Notes: a model not told the origin generated them from the letters alone. Numbered from the stretch's first letter, positions 26,988 to 36,231 are shown. The stretch: DNA of 64,000 nucleotides from UBA2031 sp037189985 (GCA_037189985.1 JBBCJX010000031.1:186001-250000); one strand, 5' to 3'. Made by a program: numbers and translations.

Positions 26988-28133
26988 ATGCATTACGATT
27001 TCGACACAGCCATAGACCGCCGCGGCACGGACTCCATCAAATGGGCCAAGTACGCGGGGAAAAAATCCGCCAGCGGCGAGAACATCATCCCCATGTGGGT
27101 GGCGGACATGGATTTCGCCGCACCGCCGGAAGTGATTACCGCACTGCAAAAGCGTATTGCCCACGGCGTCTTCGGTTACGGCCATACCACGCCGGCATTC
27201 AACCAGGCCATCATCATGGCCATGCTGCGCGATTACGGCTGGACCGTGCAGCCGGAATGGATAGTGCCTTTGTCGGGTCTTGTCTCCGGACTCAATATCG
27301 CAGCACGCTCCATCGGTGAGCGTGGCGATGCCATTGTCACGGCCACGCCGGTTTATCCCGCTCTCTTCACTGCTCCTGTACACATGGAGCGCGAATGCGT
27401 GCGTGTGCCACTGGATGAAAATCACAACTGGACCTGGGACATGGCGGCCGTGGAAGCGGCACACACGCCAAAAACCCGCGGGCTTTTCCTCTGCCACCCG
27501 CACAACCCCATAGGCCGTGTATGGAGCGAGGCCGAACTGAAGGGCATTGCGGCTTATGCAGAAAAACATGATCTCGTGGTAGTCAGTGATGAAATCCACT
27601 GCGAGCTGATTCTGGAGGCCGGCCTCCGGCATCGGCCTTTCGCCATGCTCTCGCCTGAAATCGCCAATCGCACCATCACCGTGATGGCGCCCTCCAAGAC
27701 CTACAACATCCCAGGCCTGGGGGCCGCCTTCGCCATCATTCCCAATGCCACCCTGCGCCGGAACTACCAGAGTGCCATGGCCGGCATCGCTCCCCATCTC
27801 AATATCCTTGGCATGGCCGCCACCATTGCGGCCTATGAGCATGGCGCGCCATGGCGTGCTGCCCTGCTGGATTACCTGCGCAAGAACCGCGAGCAGGTGA
27901 TGGCCCTGAAGGGCGTGCAGGGGCTACGCGTCATCAAGCCGGAAGCCACGTATCTTGCCTGGATGGATTGCCGGCAAACCAGGCTGGAAAACCCCGTGGC
28001 ATATGCTGAACAAGCAGGCATCGGCCTCTCGGATGGCCGGGATTTCGGCCTGCCCGGCTTCCTGCGCCTCAACTTCGGCTGCACCACGGCCACCCTGCAA
28101 CAGGCCATCCAGCGCCTGCAACGTGCTGGCTGA
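26988..28133 (+). CDS. patB: PatB/MalY-type cystathionine beta-lyase (PLP aminotransferase fold)
   Basis: A 381-aa fold-type I PLP enzyme. Motifs are MWVADMDFAAPPEV near residue 35 (typical of the PatB/MalY group), CHPHNPIGRVWS, SDEIHCELIL (the PLP-pyridine Asp) and the Schiff-base Lys in MAPSKTYNIPGLGAAFAI. Members cleave C-S bonds of cystathionine or cysteine conjugates, giving thiol, ammonia and pyruvate. It is the usual length. The ribosome-binding site is weak, so expression may depend on the gene just upstream. Confidence 0.92.
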   Translation: MHYDFDTAIDRRGTDSIKWAKYAGKKSASGENIIPMWVADMDFAAPPEVITALQKRIAHGVFGYGHTTPAFNQAIIMAMLRDYGWTVQPEWIVPLSGLVSGLNIAARSIGERGDAIVTATPVYPALFTAPVHMERECVRVPLDENHNWTWDMAAVEAAHTPKTRGLFLCHPHNPIGRVWSEAELKGIAAYAEKHDLVVVSDEIHCELILEAGLRHRPFAMLSPEIANRTITVMAPSKTYNIPGLGAAFAIIPNATLRRNYQSAMAGIAPHLNILGMAATIAAYEHGAPWRAALLDYLRKNREQVMALKGVQGLRVIKPEATYLAWMDCRQTRLENPVAYAEQAGIGLSDGRDFGLPGFLRLNFGCTTATLQQAIQRLQRAG

Positions 28134-28227
28134 CAAGCAGAATTCCACCGCGCCAACAAAACCACCCTGTTCATGCGCAAAGCAGTGGGCGCACCATCAG
28201 CGCCCCCGATATCCTGGAGAATCCACC

Positions 28228-28566
28228 ATGATCATTCGCACGCATTTCCCGGCCCTTCTGGCCAGCATGGTCCTCACCGGCACACTGACAGCCTGCAGCC
28301 CGGCATCCCCTCCCACCCCAGAGGCAACGGACAATACCCGTGACACGGCACCCTCTGCCGACACGACCTGCAATGCAGCAAACGCCATGTGGGCGGTAGG
28401 CAAGCCGGTGGACGAAACACTGCTGACCAAGACCAAGGCAGATGCCACGGCCGGAATCGTGAGGACACTTCACCCTGATCAGGTCGTGACCATGGAATAC
28501 AATGGCACGCGCCTCAACCTTCGCACGGACGACAAGGGCATCGTGCTTGATGTCACCTGCGGCTGA
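28228..28566 (+). CDS. I78-family peptidase inhibitor lipoprotein, copy 1
   Basis: A 112-aa lipoprotein (lipobox LTACSPA) with an I78 inhibitor domain: CNAANAMWAVGKPVDETLL, the VRTLHPDQVVTMEYN segment, RLNL and a C-terminal VTCG. The two Cys residues probably form a disulfide. I78 proteins inhibit subtilisin- or chymotrypsin-like serine proteases. The ATG at 28228 follows TGGAGA. A related copy lies at 29187. Confidence 0.85.
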   Translation: MIIRTHFPALLASMVLTGTLTACSPASPPTPEATDNTRDTAPSADTTCNAANAMWAVGKPVDETLLTKTKADATAGIVRTLHPDQVVTMEYNGTRLNLRTDDKGIVLDVTCG

Positions 28567-28595
28567 ACCATCCCTACGCTTAACGGAAACCCGCC

Positions 28596-29033
28596 ATGAA
28601 TGATGAAAGTCCCGAGAGCGTCGTGACCCGCTTCCTGAACGCCATGGAAATGCAGGACCACGATACCGTTGCCCGATTGCTGGCCCCCGGTCTGCGCTAC
28701 ACCAATGTCTCCCTGCCGACCCTCAAGGGCGGCACCCGCGTGGCCAGCCTCATACGCAAGGCCCTGCGTGAAAACCGCCGCTTCGAGGTGCAACTGCACA
28801 GCATCGCAAGCACTGGCAACACCGTGCTCACCGAGCGTACCGATATCCTGAAACTGGGCCCGCTGCATGTGGGTTTCTGGGTCTGCGGCACGTTTGAAGT
28901 AGAGGATGGCCGCATCACGGTATGGCGCGATTACTTCGACTGGATGGATATCACCCGCGGCACCCTGCGCGGGGTAGCCGGCATCGCCCTGCCCCATCTG
29001 CGCCCTGAACTGCCCACGGCTACGCCGGGCTGA
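28596..29033 (+). CDS. NTF2-fold (limonene-epoxide hydrolase-like) protein
   Basis: A 145-aa protein of the NTF2/SnoaL/LEH superfamily. It starts with VVTRFLNAMEMQDHDTVARLL, has strands around TNVSLPTLKGGTRVASL, and ends with FWVCGTFEVEDGRITVWRDY, the usual final hairpin followed by FDWMD. Members hydrolyse epoxides or isomerise steroids, or have no known activity. It lies between the two I78 inhibitor genes, possibly in the same transcript. Substrate unknown. Confidence 0.8.
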   Translation: MNDESPESVVTRFLNAMEMQDHDTVARLLAPGLRYTNVSLPTLKGGTRVASLIRKALRENRRFEVQLHSIASTGNTVLTERTDILKLGPLHVGFWVCGTFEVEDGRITVWRDYFDWMDITRGTLRGVAGIALPHLRPELPTATPG

Positions 29034-29105
29034 TTCCTCGGCATCATTCGCCATCGGCACAGCACAAACACTGCGCCGGTGGCGGTCACATGCAGCACAG
29101 CCTGC

Positions 29106-29125
29106 AGAAGGCTTGGCAGCCTTCT
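29106..29125. terminator. Hairpin between NTF2-fold and second I78 gene
   Basis: Stem AGAAGGCT/AGCCTTCT with loop TGGC in the 153-base gap. There is no clear T-run, so it may be a weak terminator or an mRNA-stability element. Confidence 0.35.
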
Positions 29126-29186
29126 TAGGCACTGCAAGAATCACGGGCAACAGTAACCACTCCCTGTCATTGCTCCAGGAGTCACC

Positions 29187-29516
29187 ATGCCGGCACGCTT
29201 CCGCTTCCTTTGTCTTCCCCTATTGGCGACCAGCCTCGTGGCTTGTGCCAGCCAGAACCCGGCAACACAAAGTCCCGCATCCGGAACCGGAACCGGGCCA
29301 GACAGGATTGCCATGGGCTGTGCAGCGCAGGGGGCGGCCTGGACTATCGGGCAAACACCCGACGATGCGCTGGCCGAAAAGGCGCGCCAGAATGCCAATG
29401 CCAGCTCCGTGCGGGTACTGCACGCCGGCCAGCCGGCAACCATGGAATACAACGGTGGCCGCCTTAACCTGCACGTCGCCACCAACGGCAAGATCAAGGG
29501 AGTGAACTGTGGATAA
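29187..29516 (+). CDS. I78-family peptidase inhibitor lipoprotein, copy 2
   Basis: A 109-aa paralogue of the protein at 28228, with lipobox LVACASQ. The I78 core is clear: MGCAAQGAAWTIGQTPDDALA, VRVLHAGQPATMEYNGGRLN and a C-terminal VNCG. An AGGAG site lies five bases before the ATG. Divergence between the copies shows the duplication is not recent. It was probably kept to inhibit a different protease or to act in a different condition. Confidence 0.85.
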   Translation: MPARFRFLCLPLLATSLVACASQNPATQSPASGTGTGPDRIAMGCAAQGAAWTIGQTPDDALAEKARQNANASSVRVLHAGQPATMEYNGGRLNLHVATNGKIKGVNCG

Positions 29517-29625
29517 GGTCAGTCTGTGCCGGCGTTTTGCATAGCTTTCCCGGTGCCCAGCGCCTAGGCATCACACACTCTGTCCGACAATATCGCTCCA
29601 CAATTCGAACAACGTGGAGCGAGCC

Positions 29626-30900
29626 ATGAACGCCAAGACGCCCGACGCCCTTCTTCAGCAGGCCGCAGAGGCCGATGCCAACTGGAAAGACCCCAAGCGC
29701 TATCTCTGGATGCTGAGCCCGGCCATTCCCCTGATCGGCCTGGGCGCGCTCGCGGCATATGCCGTTGCCCCCAAGAAACTGCGTGGCCTCGCCTGGACCG
29801 GCCCGCTGCTCGTGCACGGCGTGATCCCCGCCATGGACCGCCTGATTGGTGACGACACCACCAATCCCCCAGAGGCCGCCATCAACCGCCTCGAGAACGA
29901 CAAGTACTATGAGTGGATCGTGCGGGCCTTCATCCCTGCCCAGTACGCTGCCACCTTCCTCGGTGCCTGGGTGGCTGGCCGACGCGACATTCCGACCTCC
30001 GACTACGTAGGACTCATGCTCTCGGTGGGCGCCATCAACGGCATCGCCATCAACACCGGCCACGAACTCAGCCACAAGCACGGCCGCGCCGAACGCATCA
30101 TGTCCATGCTGGCACTGGCCCCGACGGCCTACACGCATTTCGCGGTGGAGCACCCCTTCGGCCACCACAAACGCGTGGCTACCCCGGAAGACCCCGCCTC
30201 CTCCCGCATGGGTGAGTCTTTCTGGAAATTCCTGCCGCGTACCGTGATCGGCGGTTTCAAATCTGCCGTGAAGATCGAGAAAGACCGCCTCGCCCGCAAG
30301 GGCAAGAGCTTCTGGTCCAAGGAAAACGAGTTGCTGCAGGGTTGGGCCATCAGCGCCGGCGTGCTGGGTGCCGCCGCCGTGGTGGGCGGTCGCCGCTCCA
30401 TTCCCTTCCTCGCCGGCCAGGCTGCCTACGGCGCGAGCTTGCTCGAAGTCATCAACTACATCGAACACTACGGCCTCATGCGCCAGAAGGACGCGAACGG
30501 CAAGTACGAGCGCACGAAGCCCGAACACAGCTGGAACAGCAATCAGGTAGTGACCAACCTCGTGCTCTACCAATTGCAGCGCCACAGCGACCACCACGCC
30601 AACCCCACGCGCAGCTTCCAGGCCCTGCGCCACTTTGAAGACGCGCCGCAACTGCCGGGGGGTTACGCTTCCATGCTGATTCCGGCCTATATACCGGGCT
30701 GGTGGTACAAGATCATGGACGAGCGCGTGATCCGCCACTACAAGGGCGCGCTGGACAAGATCAACATGGACCCGGACGCCCGCGAAAGCCTGCTGAAGCA
30801 ATATGCCCAGCTTGCGGCTGACATTGCGGCCACCACTGCCGAGGCCCTCAACACACCGGAAGCGGAAACAGCCCCGGCAAAGGCTGAGGCCGTCGCCTGA
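29626..30900 (+). CDS. alkB: Alkane 1-monooxygenase
   Basis: A 424-aa integral-membrane non-haem di-iron hydroxylase that turns n-alkanes into 1-alkanols using rubredoxin electrons. All His boxes are present: HELSHKHG near residue 146, EHPFGHHKR near 176, LQRHSDHHANP near 320, plus NYIEHYGL. Hydrophobic helices lie before and between the boxes. The N-terminus (about 35 aa before the first helix) and the Ala-rich C-terminal tail are soluble. The ATG at 29626 has GGAG six bases upstream. No rubredoxin or rubredoxin reductase gene is in the window. A strong terminator follows, so it is probably monocistronic. Confidence 0.97.
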   Translation: MNAKTPDALLQQAAEADANWKDPKRYLWMLSPAIPLIGLGALAAYAVAPKKLRGLAWTGPLLVHGVIPAMDRLIGDDTTNPPEAAINRLENDKYYEWIVRAFIPAQYAATFLGAWVAGRRDIPTSDYVGLMLSVGAINGIAINTGHELSHKHGRAERIMSMLALAPTAYTHFAVEHPFGHHKRVATPEDPASSRMGESFWKFLPRTVIGGFKSAVKIEKDRLARKGKSFWSKENELLQGWAISAGVLGAAAVVGGRRSIPFLAGQAAYGASLLEVINYIEHYGLMRQKDANGKYERTKPEHSWNSNQVVTNLVLYQLQRHSDHHANPTRSFQALRHFEDAPQLPGGYASMLIPAYIPGWWYKIMDERVIRHYKGALDKINMDPDARESLLKQYAQLAADIAATTAEALNTPEAETAPAKAEAVA

Positions 30901-30920
30901 GTCTTGCAGCTACTGTTCCC

Positions 30921-30946
30921 AGCCCCGCCATATGGCGGGGCTTTTT
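30921..30946 (+). terminator. Rho-independent terminator after alkB
   Basis: Stem AGCCCCGCCA/TGGCGGGGCT with a very short TA centre, followed by TTTTTATTT. It starts about 20 bases after the alkB stop. Confidence 0.9.
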
Positions 30947-31037
30947 ATTTGCAGGGCATATCCTGTGCCAGTGCAAAGCTTGACAGTGTGGTGCCCTCCC
31001 CCCACCTTTGCCGCCCTCACCGTCATGGAGAAACCAC

Positions 31038-32591
31038 GTGAGCCTGCCCGCTGCACCGGGAGCCAAAGCCACACACCGCGAATGGACCGGCCTTGCCGTT
31101 CTGTCCGTGCCCTGCCTGCTCTACTCCATGGACCTCACGGTGCTCAACCTTGCCGTGCCCCAGCTTTCAGCCGAACTCCGGCCCAGCGCCTCGCAACTGC
31201 TCTGGATCATGGATATCTACGGCTTCCTGATAGCAGGCCTGCTCATCACCATGGGAACACTGGGCGACCGCATCGGCCGTCGACGCCTGTTGTTGATTGG
31301 GGCAGCCGCCTTCGGCGCTTCTTCCGTGCTTGCTGCCTATGCGGGCAGTGCCGAACAACTGATTCTTGCCCGTGCCATACAGGGTATGGCAGGCGCTACG
31401 CTGGCGCCGTCCACGCTTTCGCTCATCCGCACCATGTTCAATGATGAAAAGGAACGTGGCTTTGCCATTGGCGTATGGGTTGCCGGATTTTCTGCCGGGG
31501 GCGCGATAGGCCCTCTGGTCGGCGGCGTCATCCTGGAACACTTCCACTGGGGCATGGTCTTCCTGATCAACGTTCCGGTAATGGGCTTGCTACTGCTGCT
31601 CGGGCCAGCCTTGCTGCCAGAGTACCGTGACCCGGACGCCGGCCGGCTGGACCTTCCCAGTGCACTGCTTTCCATGGCCGCCGTACTGACCGTGATTTAC
31701 GGCATCAAGCATATTGCCGAACACGGACCGACGCTGCTGTCTGCCGGCGTGATGCTGGCCGGTGCTCTCATCGGCTTCGTCTTTGTGCGCCGGCAGCAGC
31801 GCATTGCATCGCCCATGATCGATGTGAAGCTTTTCACCACGCCACTGTTCAGCGCTGCCCTTGCCGTAAACATGCTGGCACTGTTCACGGCATTCGGCTT
31901 TTTCATGCTGCTCGCGCAATACCTGCAGTTGGTAAAAGGCATGGGACCTTTCGAGGCCGGCCTCTGGACAATGCCATCCGGTTTAATTTTCATCGCAGGC
32001 TCCATGCTGGGACCTCTGCTTACGCAGCGCTACAGCGTGGCCCAAATCCTGGCAACGGGCTTTGCCCTGACCGCTCTCGGTTTTGCACTGATCACACAAT
32101 TGCAGGGAGAACACGGCTTTGCTTTCTTCATGGCCGGCTTCCTCTTGTTCTGTACCGGGCTTTCCCCGATTGGCGCCCTCACAAGCCATCTGGTCGTGAG
32201 CGCCGCACCACCCGAGCGGGCAGGCGCAGCGTCAGCCATCTCGGAAACCAGCTTCGAACTCGGCGGTGCATTGGGAGTAGCCGTGCTGGGCAGCATCGTC
32301 ACGGCGGCATATCGCCTGCACATGTCGCAGAACCTGCCGGCAGGACTGGAGGCCAGCGCCGCACGTACGGCACAGGACAGCCTGGGAGGCGCCAGTGCCG
32401 TGGCAGCACAACTGGGAGGCAACTCAGGCGACTCCCTCATGCTTGTGGCAAGCCAAAGCTTCAGTAGCGCCATGGCGCTTTCAGCCACCATCTGCATCGC
32501 CATTGCAGTCATCACGACCGGCATCACGCTGCGTTACCTGCGACAGCCACCTGCCATCAACAGCATCAACACCCATGGTGAAACGCCGTGA
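31038..32591 (+). CDS. MFS drug:H+ antiporter, DHA2 family (14 TM)
   Basis: About 517 aa, the length of 14-helix DHA2 exporters such as QacA/SmvA/EmrB. Visible motifs are the TM1 Asp segment LLYSMDLTVLNLAVPQL, motif A TMGTLGDRIGRRRLL, and motif C GFSAGGAIGPLVGG. This type exports cationic antiseptics, dyes or other toxic compounds across the inner membrane. A GTG at 31038 with GGAG seven bases upstream is preferred to the TTG at 31008. No regulator or membrane-fusion gene is adjacent. Confidence 0.9.
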   Translation: MSLPAAPGAKATHREWTGLAVLSVPCLLYSMDLTVLNLAVPQLSAELRPSASQLLWIMDIYGFLIAGLLITMGTLGDRIGRRRLLLIGAAAFGASSVLAAYAGSAEQLILARAIQGMAGATLAPSTLSLIRTMFNDEKERGFAIGVWVAGFSAGGAIGPLVGGVILEHFHWGMVFLINVPVMGLLLLLGPALLPEYRDPDAGRLDLPSALLSMAAVLTVIYGIKHIAEHGPTLLSAGVMLAGALIGFVFVRRQQRIASPMIDVKLFTTPLFSAALAVNMLALFTAFGFFMLLAQYLQLVKGMGPFEAGLWTMPSGLIFIAGSMLGPLLTQRYSVAQILATGFALTALGFALITQLQGEHGFAFFMAGFLLFCTGLSPIGALTSHLVVSAAPPERAGAASAISETSFELGGALGVAVLGSIVTAAYRLHMSQNLPAGLEASAARTAQDSLGGASAVAAQLGGNSGDSLMLVASQSFSSAMALSATICIAIAVITTGITLRYLRQPPAINSINTHGETP

Positions 32592-32700
32592 TGCATGCAC
32601 TGGCTGCCAATACGATTTACTAGGACACCATGGAAAACGAACGCATCACCCATGCCTGATACAGGTATGCTGCAAGCCGGCATTGAAAGGAGAGGTCCTC

Positions 32701-33183
32701 ATGGATACCCCAAAAAAAGAACACGAATGGTTGCAGCGCTTTCTCGGTGAGTGGCAGGCTACCGGCGAATCCCCCGCTACCGGGGATCAGCCTGCCAGCA
32801 CATGGACATCCACAGAACGCTTCCGCCAGATTGGCCCGCTCTGGCTACAATCTGACGCCGAAAGCACCATGCCAGACGGCACCCCAGCCTCAATGCAGCT
32901 CACGCTGGGCTACAACAGTCAGCGCCAAAAATTCGTGGGTACGTGGCTGGGTTCCATGATGGATTTCCTCTGGGTCTATGAAGGCGAGCTCTCATCCGAC
33001 GGCAACACTCTGACGCTGAATACCCAAGGGCCCGACATGTCGGAAGGCCAGCCGGGACCGCTGACGCCCTACCGCGACATCCATGTCTTCGTGGATGACA
33101 GGCATCGCATCCTGCGCTCGGAAATGCAGGATGCCAGTGGCAACTGGGTACAGTTCATGGAAGTTGACTACTACCGGCAGTAA
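32701..33183 (+). CDS. DUF1579-like protein
   Basis: A 160-aa cytosolic protein starting KKEHEWLQRFLGEWQATGE, the pattern of DUF1579 proteins, with beta-rich segments ending FMEVDYYRQ. These are lipocalin- or FABP-like beta-barrel domains of unknown function. A strong AGGAGAGG site precedes the ATG. The neighbours give no functional hint. Confidence 0.8.
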   Translation: MDTPKKEHEWLQRFLGEWQATGESPATGDQPASTWTSTERFRQIGPLWLQSDAESTMPDGTPASMQLTLGYNSQRQKFVGTWLGSMMDFLWVYEGELSSDGNTLTLNTQGPDMSEGQPGPLTPYRDIHVFVDDRHRILRSEMQDASGNWVQFMEVDYYRQ

Positions 33184-33277
33184 GCCGGCAGAGGCAGCGG
33201 ACGGACCGCCCGGCGCACATTTCCCCCGCGGCCCATCCATGCTAAAAGGACTAGCCTTGCCAGCCAGGAGAGCCCGC

Positions 33278-33712
33278 ATGAAAACCATTGCCGAGCTGCT
33301 CAAGACCAAAGCAGACGCCTACATCTATACGATCCCGCCACACGCCACCGTGCTGGAAGCCATCACGCTCATGGCAGACAAGGGTATCGGTGCACTGGTC
33401 GTCACGGAAGCCGAGACCGTTGTCGGCATCATCAGTGAGCGTGACTACGCCCGCAAAGTCGTGCTGATGGAGCGCTCCTCCTACGACACCGAAGTCAGCG
33501 CCATCATGTCGCACGAGGTGATCACCGTCACGCCCGACCAGAGCAACGAGCATTGCATGGAGCTCATGACAGAGCGGCGGCTGCGTCACCTGCCGGTGAT
33601 CGAAGACGGCCAGCTGGTAGGCCTCGTCTCCATCGGCGATCTGGTCAAGGACATCATTTCTGACCAGCAGAATCTCATCAACCATCTGGAAAACTACATC
33701 CGCGGCGAATGA
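33278..33712 (+). CDS. CBS-domain pair protein
   Basis: A 144-aa protein consisting of two tandem CBS domains. The first is about residues 10-70 (PPHATVLEAITLMADKGIGALVV... GIISERDYARKV) and the second 75-140 (IMSHEVITVTPDQSNEHCMELM... RLRHLPVIEDGQLVGLVSIGDLVK). Such modules bind adenine nucleotides and regulate partner enzymes. An AGGAG site precedes the ATG. The stop overlaps the DUF3820 gene start by four bases (ATGA), so the two are coupled. Confidence 0.92.
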   Translation: MKTIAELLKTKADAYIYTIPPHATVLEAITLMADKGIGALVVTEAETVVGIISERDYARKVVLMERSSYDTEVSAIMSHEVITVTPDQSNEHCMELMTERRLRHLPVIEDGQLVGLVSIGDLVKDIISDQQNLINHLENYIRGE

Positions 33713-33990
33713 CCACGGATGTAGTTGCGTGCATGCGGCCCGAAGACCTCAAACAACTGACGACCCTGGAAATGCCTTACGGCAAATACAAGGGCCGCCT
33801 GCTGGCTGATCTTCCCGGCCACTATCTGGCATGGTTCGCACGTACCGGTTTTCCGCCCGGCCACCTGGGCCAGCTGTTGGCGCTCATGCATGAAATCGAT
33901 CACAACGGCCTGAAGCCACTGCTGGACCCTTTGCGTGAAAAAGCACGCCCGGCAATCCCCTCAGCCCGGCGGCATGTCATCAAAGAGTGA
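33709..33990 (+). CDS. DUF3820-family protein
   Basis: A 93-aa protein with the family signature MPYGKYKGRLLADLPGHYLAWF. The biochemical role is not established; members have been called quorum-sensing-regulated virulence factors. It is coupled to the CBS-protein gene. Its last 30 bases overlap the convergent dinB gene. Confidence 0.82.
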   Translation: MTTDVVACMRPEDLKQLTTLEMPYGKYKGRLLADLPGHYLAWFARTGFPPGHLGQLLALMHEIDHNGLKPLLDPLREKARPAIPSARRHVIKE

Positions 33991-35181
33991 AAGCGTCACG
34001 GCAGCCTGTTGTGGGTGCGACAATCCCGCAGCCGTTCCTGACTGAGTAGCGCCCACTTTTTCCAGATTACTGACCCGGACTCCAAGCAAACGCAAACGCT
34101 TTTCCAGCGGCACCCTCTTGAGGCACTGCCCGGCCAGCGTACGAATGGTCGCGGCATCTGCCGTATGGAAATCCGTGCTGTGATCACGTGTCACGCTCTT
34201 GAAGTCATCATAACGCAGCTTGATGCCCACGGTTCTTCCCACATACCCCTTGCGCTGCAAGTCCTCGGCCACCTGCTCGCAAAGTCGCGTGAAAATCTGG
34301 CCAAGTTCCGCCTTGTCATGAACGGCATGCAGGTCGCGCCCGAACGTGGTTTCTCGACTGAGCGAAACCGGCTCGCTGTGCACTTGCACCGGGCGATCGT
34401 CTTCTCCCCTGGCCGCACGGTACAACCAGGCACCGTAGCTTTTCCCGAAATGCTCCATCAGCCAAGCCTGATCACAATCCGCCAGATCACGAATGACATG
34501 AATGCCAAGATCCGCGAGCCGGGCATCCGTGCGTGGGCCTATGCCATTGATCTTGCGGCAGGGCAAAGGCCAGATCAGGGTTTCCAGATCAGCTTCGCCG
34601 ACAATGGAAATGCCGTTGGGCTTGTTGAATTCGCTGGCCATCTTGGCAAGCAACTTGTTGGGCGCCACGCCGATGGAGCAAGTCAGGCCGGTGGCGCTGA
34701 AAATGCGCGCCTGCAACTGCTCGGCAAGAACTTTCCCACCGGCCTCCTGACCACCTGGCACCTGCGTGAAATCGATATAGACCTCGTCGACTCCGCGATT
34801 CTCCATGACCGGGGCAAGCGCCTGTATTTCCTCTTTGAAAAGACGTGAAAACTTGCGGTACTCGTCAAAATCCACGGGCAGGAGAATGGCATCGGGACAA
34901 AGGCGTGCGGCCTTCATGATGCCCATGGCCGACCCCACTCCGAACTGCCGGGCCGCATAGGTTGCCGTGGTGATCACACCTCGCCCCACGTAGTCGCGGA
35001 TGCGGGGGAAATTTGCGAGCGGGATGTGTGCGGCTTCGCCGGCCAGGCCATCATCGGCTGAACGGCGGCGCCCACCTATCACGACCGGCAAACCCTTGAG
35101 TTGCGGATAGCGCAGCAACTCCACGGACGCATAAAACGCGTCCATGTCCAGGTGAGCAATGCGGCGGACAACGTCAGTCAT
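33961..35181 (-). CDS. dinB: DNA polymerase IV (Y family)
   Basis: About 406 aa. Catalytic motifs are AHLDMDAFYASVE (first Asp) near the N-terminus and RGVDEVYIDFT (Asp-Glu pair) near residue 110. The fingers segment is GVITTATYAARQFGVGSAMG, the HhH region is KINGIGPRTDARLADLGI, and a little-finger domain follows. It is an error-prone translesion polymerase, often SOS-induced; I saw no convincing LexA box. Between strand 2 and the fingers it has an insertion (RRRSADDGLAGEAAHIPLAN) absent in E. coli DinB. No canonical C-terminal clamp motif is obvious beyond the final TLSLFDDMPPG. An in-frame TTG at 35193 could also start it. Confidence 0.95.
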   Translation of the reverse strand: MTDVVRRIAHLDMDAFYASVELLRYPQLKGLPVVIGGRRRSADDGLAGEAAHIPLANFPRIRDYVGRGVITTATYAARQFGVGSAMGIMKAARLCPDAILLPVDFDEYRKFSRLFKEEIQALAPVMENRGVDEVYIDFTQVPGGQEAGGKVLAEQLQARIFSATGLTCSIGVAPNKLLAKMASEFNKPNGISIVGEADLETLIWPLPCRKINGIGPRTDARLADLGIHVIRDLADCDQAWLMEHFGKSYGAWLYRAARGEDDRPVQVHSEPVSLSRETTFGRDLHAVHDKAELGQIFTRLCEQVAEDLQRKGYVGRTVGIKLRYDDFKSVTRDHSTDFHTADAATIRTLAGQCLKRVPLEKRLRLLGVRVSNLEKVGATQSGTAAGLSHPQQAAVTLSLFDDMPPG

Positions 35182-35390
35182 GAGCAATGGCAAACAGGGA
35201 GAACCTCGCCATCATACCCGCCTCCCCGTGATGTAACCCGCTGACAAAGCCTGACAAAAGACGGCGAGATACGCTTTTTCACACGTGCTGCCCGGAATTT
35301 CCCGTACGATGGCACCCATCCTGCTTGATCATGGACATCACAGGCGTTCCCCTCGCACTTCAACCATGGACTCCCTCTGGAGACGCTGTC

Positions 35391-36227
35391 ATGGCCCGCA
35401 AACCCACCGCTCCGGCGGCTGAACAACCCCGTATCCTGCTGGTGGACGACCAACAGGCCAACCTGCTCTCGCTGGAAGTGCTGCTGGATGAGTTCGACGC
35501 CACCCTGGTACGTGCCGCTTCCGGCAACGAGGCCCTGAAACTGGCGCTGACCCAACCGTTTGCACTGGTGGTTCTGGATGTCCAGATGCCTGACATGGAC
35601 GGCTTCGAAGTCGCCCGGCTCATGCAGGGCAACAGTCGTAGCCAAGGCACTCCCATCCTGTTCGTCTCCGCCATCAACCTGGACAACGCACGTGTCCTGA
35701 ATGCCTACGAGAGTGGTGCCGTCGACATTCTGGCGAAACCCATCGAACCAGTGGTATTCCAGCGCAAGGTACGCGTGTTTCTGGAGCTCTACCGCAAGAA
35801 TCGCGAACTGGAATCCACCAATACGGCGCTTGAAGCCAGCCTGCGCCGCCTGCAGCGCCTGAAGGAACATACGGACCTGCTGCTGCAATCGCTGGGGGAA
35901 GCTGTGCTGCAACTGGATACCGAAGGCCGCATCCGCTACGCCAATACCGCTGCGCGGGCCTTGCTTGACGACGACATGCCACTGCTCGGCAGCTTGCTCA
36001 GCGAGCATCTGGTCGGCGATGCCGATGAAGACCTGGTGGGAGAAATCCTGGCACGCTGCCTTGCTGGCGAACGCGGGAATTTCGTGGCCGCCGTGCAGCG
36101 CCTGGATGAAATGTATGCTGCCGAATTCACCGCCTCGCCGATGACTCGCGAAGATGGCAGTTACGAAGGTGTGAGCGTGATATTCAAGGACGTGTCATCA
36201 CGACACAAAATAAAAAGCAGCAAATAA
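35391..36227 (+). CDS. Response regulator with PAS output (REC-PAS)
   Basis: A 278-aa protein. The receiver domain spans about residues 12-130, with LLVDDQQANLL, phosphoacceptor Asp in LVVLDVQMPDMDGFE, and the Lys in ILAKPIEP. A coiled coil (LELYRKNRELESTNTALEAS) leads to a PAS domain (LLQSLGEAVLQLDTEGRIRYAN). The protein ends after the PAS; there is no GGDEF, EAL, kinase or DNA-binding domain. It probably relays a signal by protein contact. A GGAG site lies before the ATG. No kinase is adjacent. Confidence 0.85.
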   Translation: MARKPTAPAAEQPRILLVDDQQANLLSLEVLLDEFDATLVRAASGNEALKLALTQPFALVVLDVQMPDMDGFEVARLMQGNSRSQGTPILFVSAINLDNARVLNAYESGAVDILAKPIEPVVFQRKVRVFLELYRKNRELESTNTALEASLRRLQRLKEHTDLLLQSLGEAVLQLDTEGRIRYANTAARALLDDDMPLLGSLLSEHLVGDADEDLVGEILARCLAGERGNFVAAVQRLDEMYAAEFTASPMTREDGSYEGVSVIFKDVSSRHKIKSSK

Positions 36228-36231
36228 GAAA

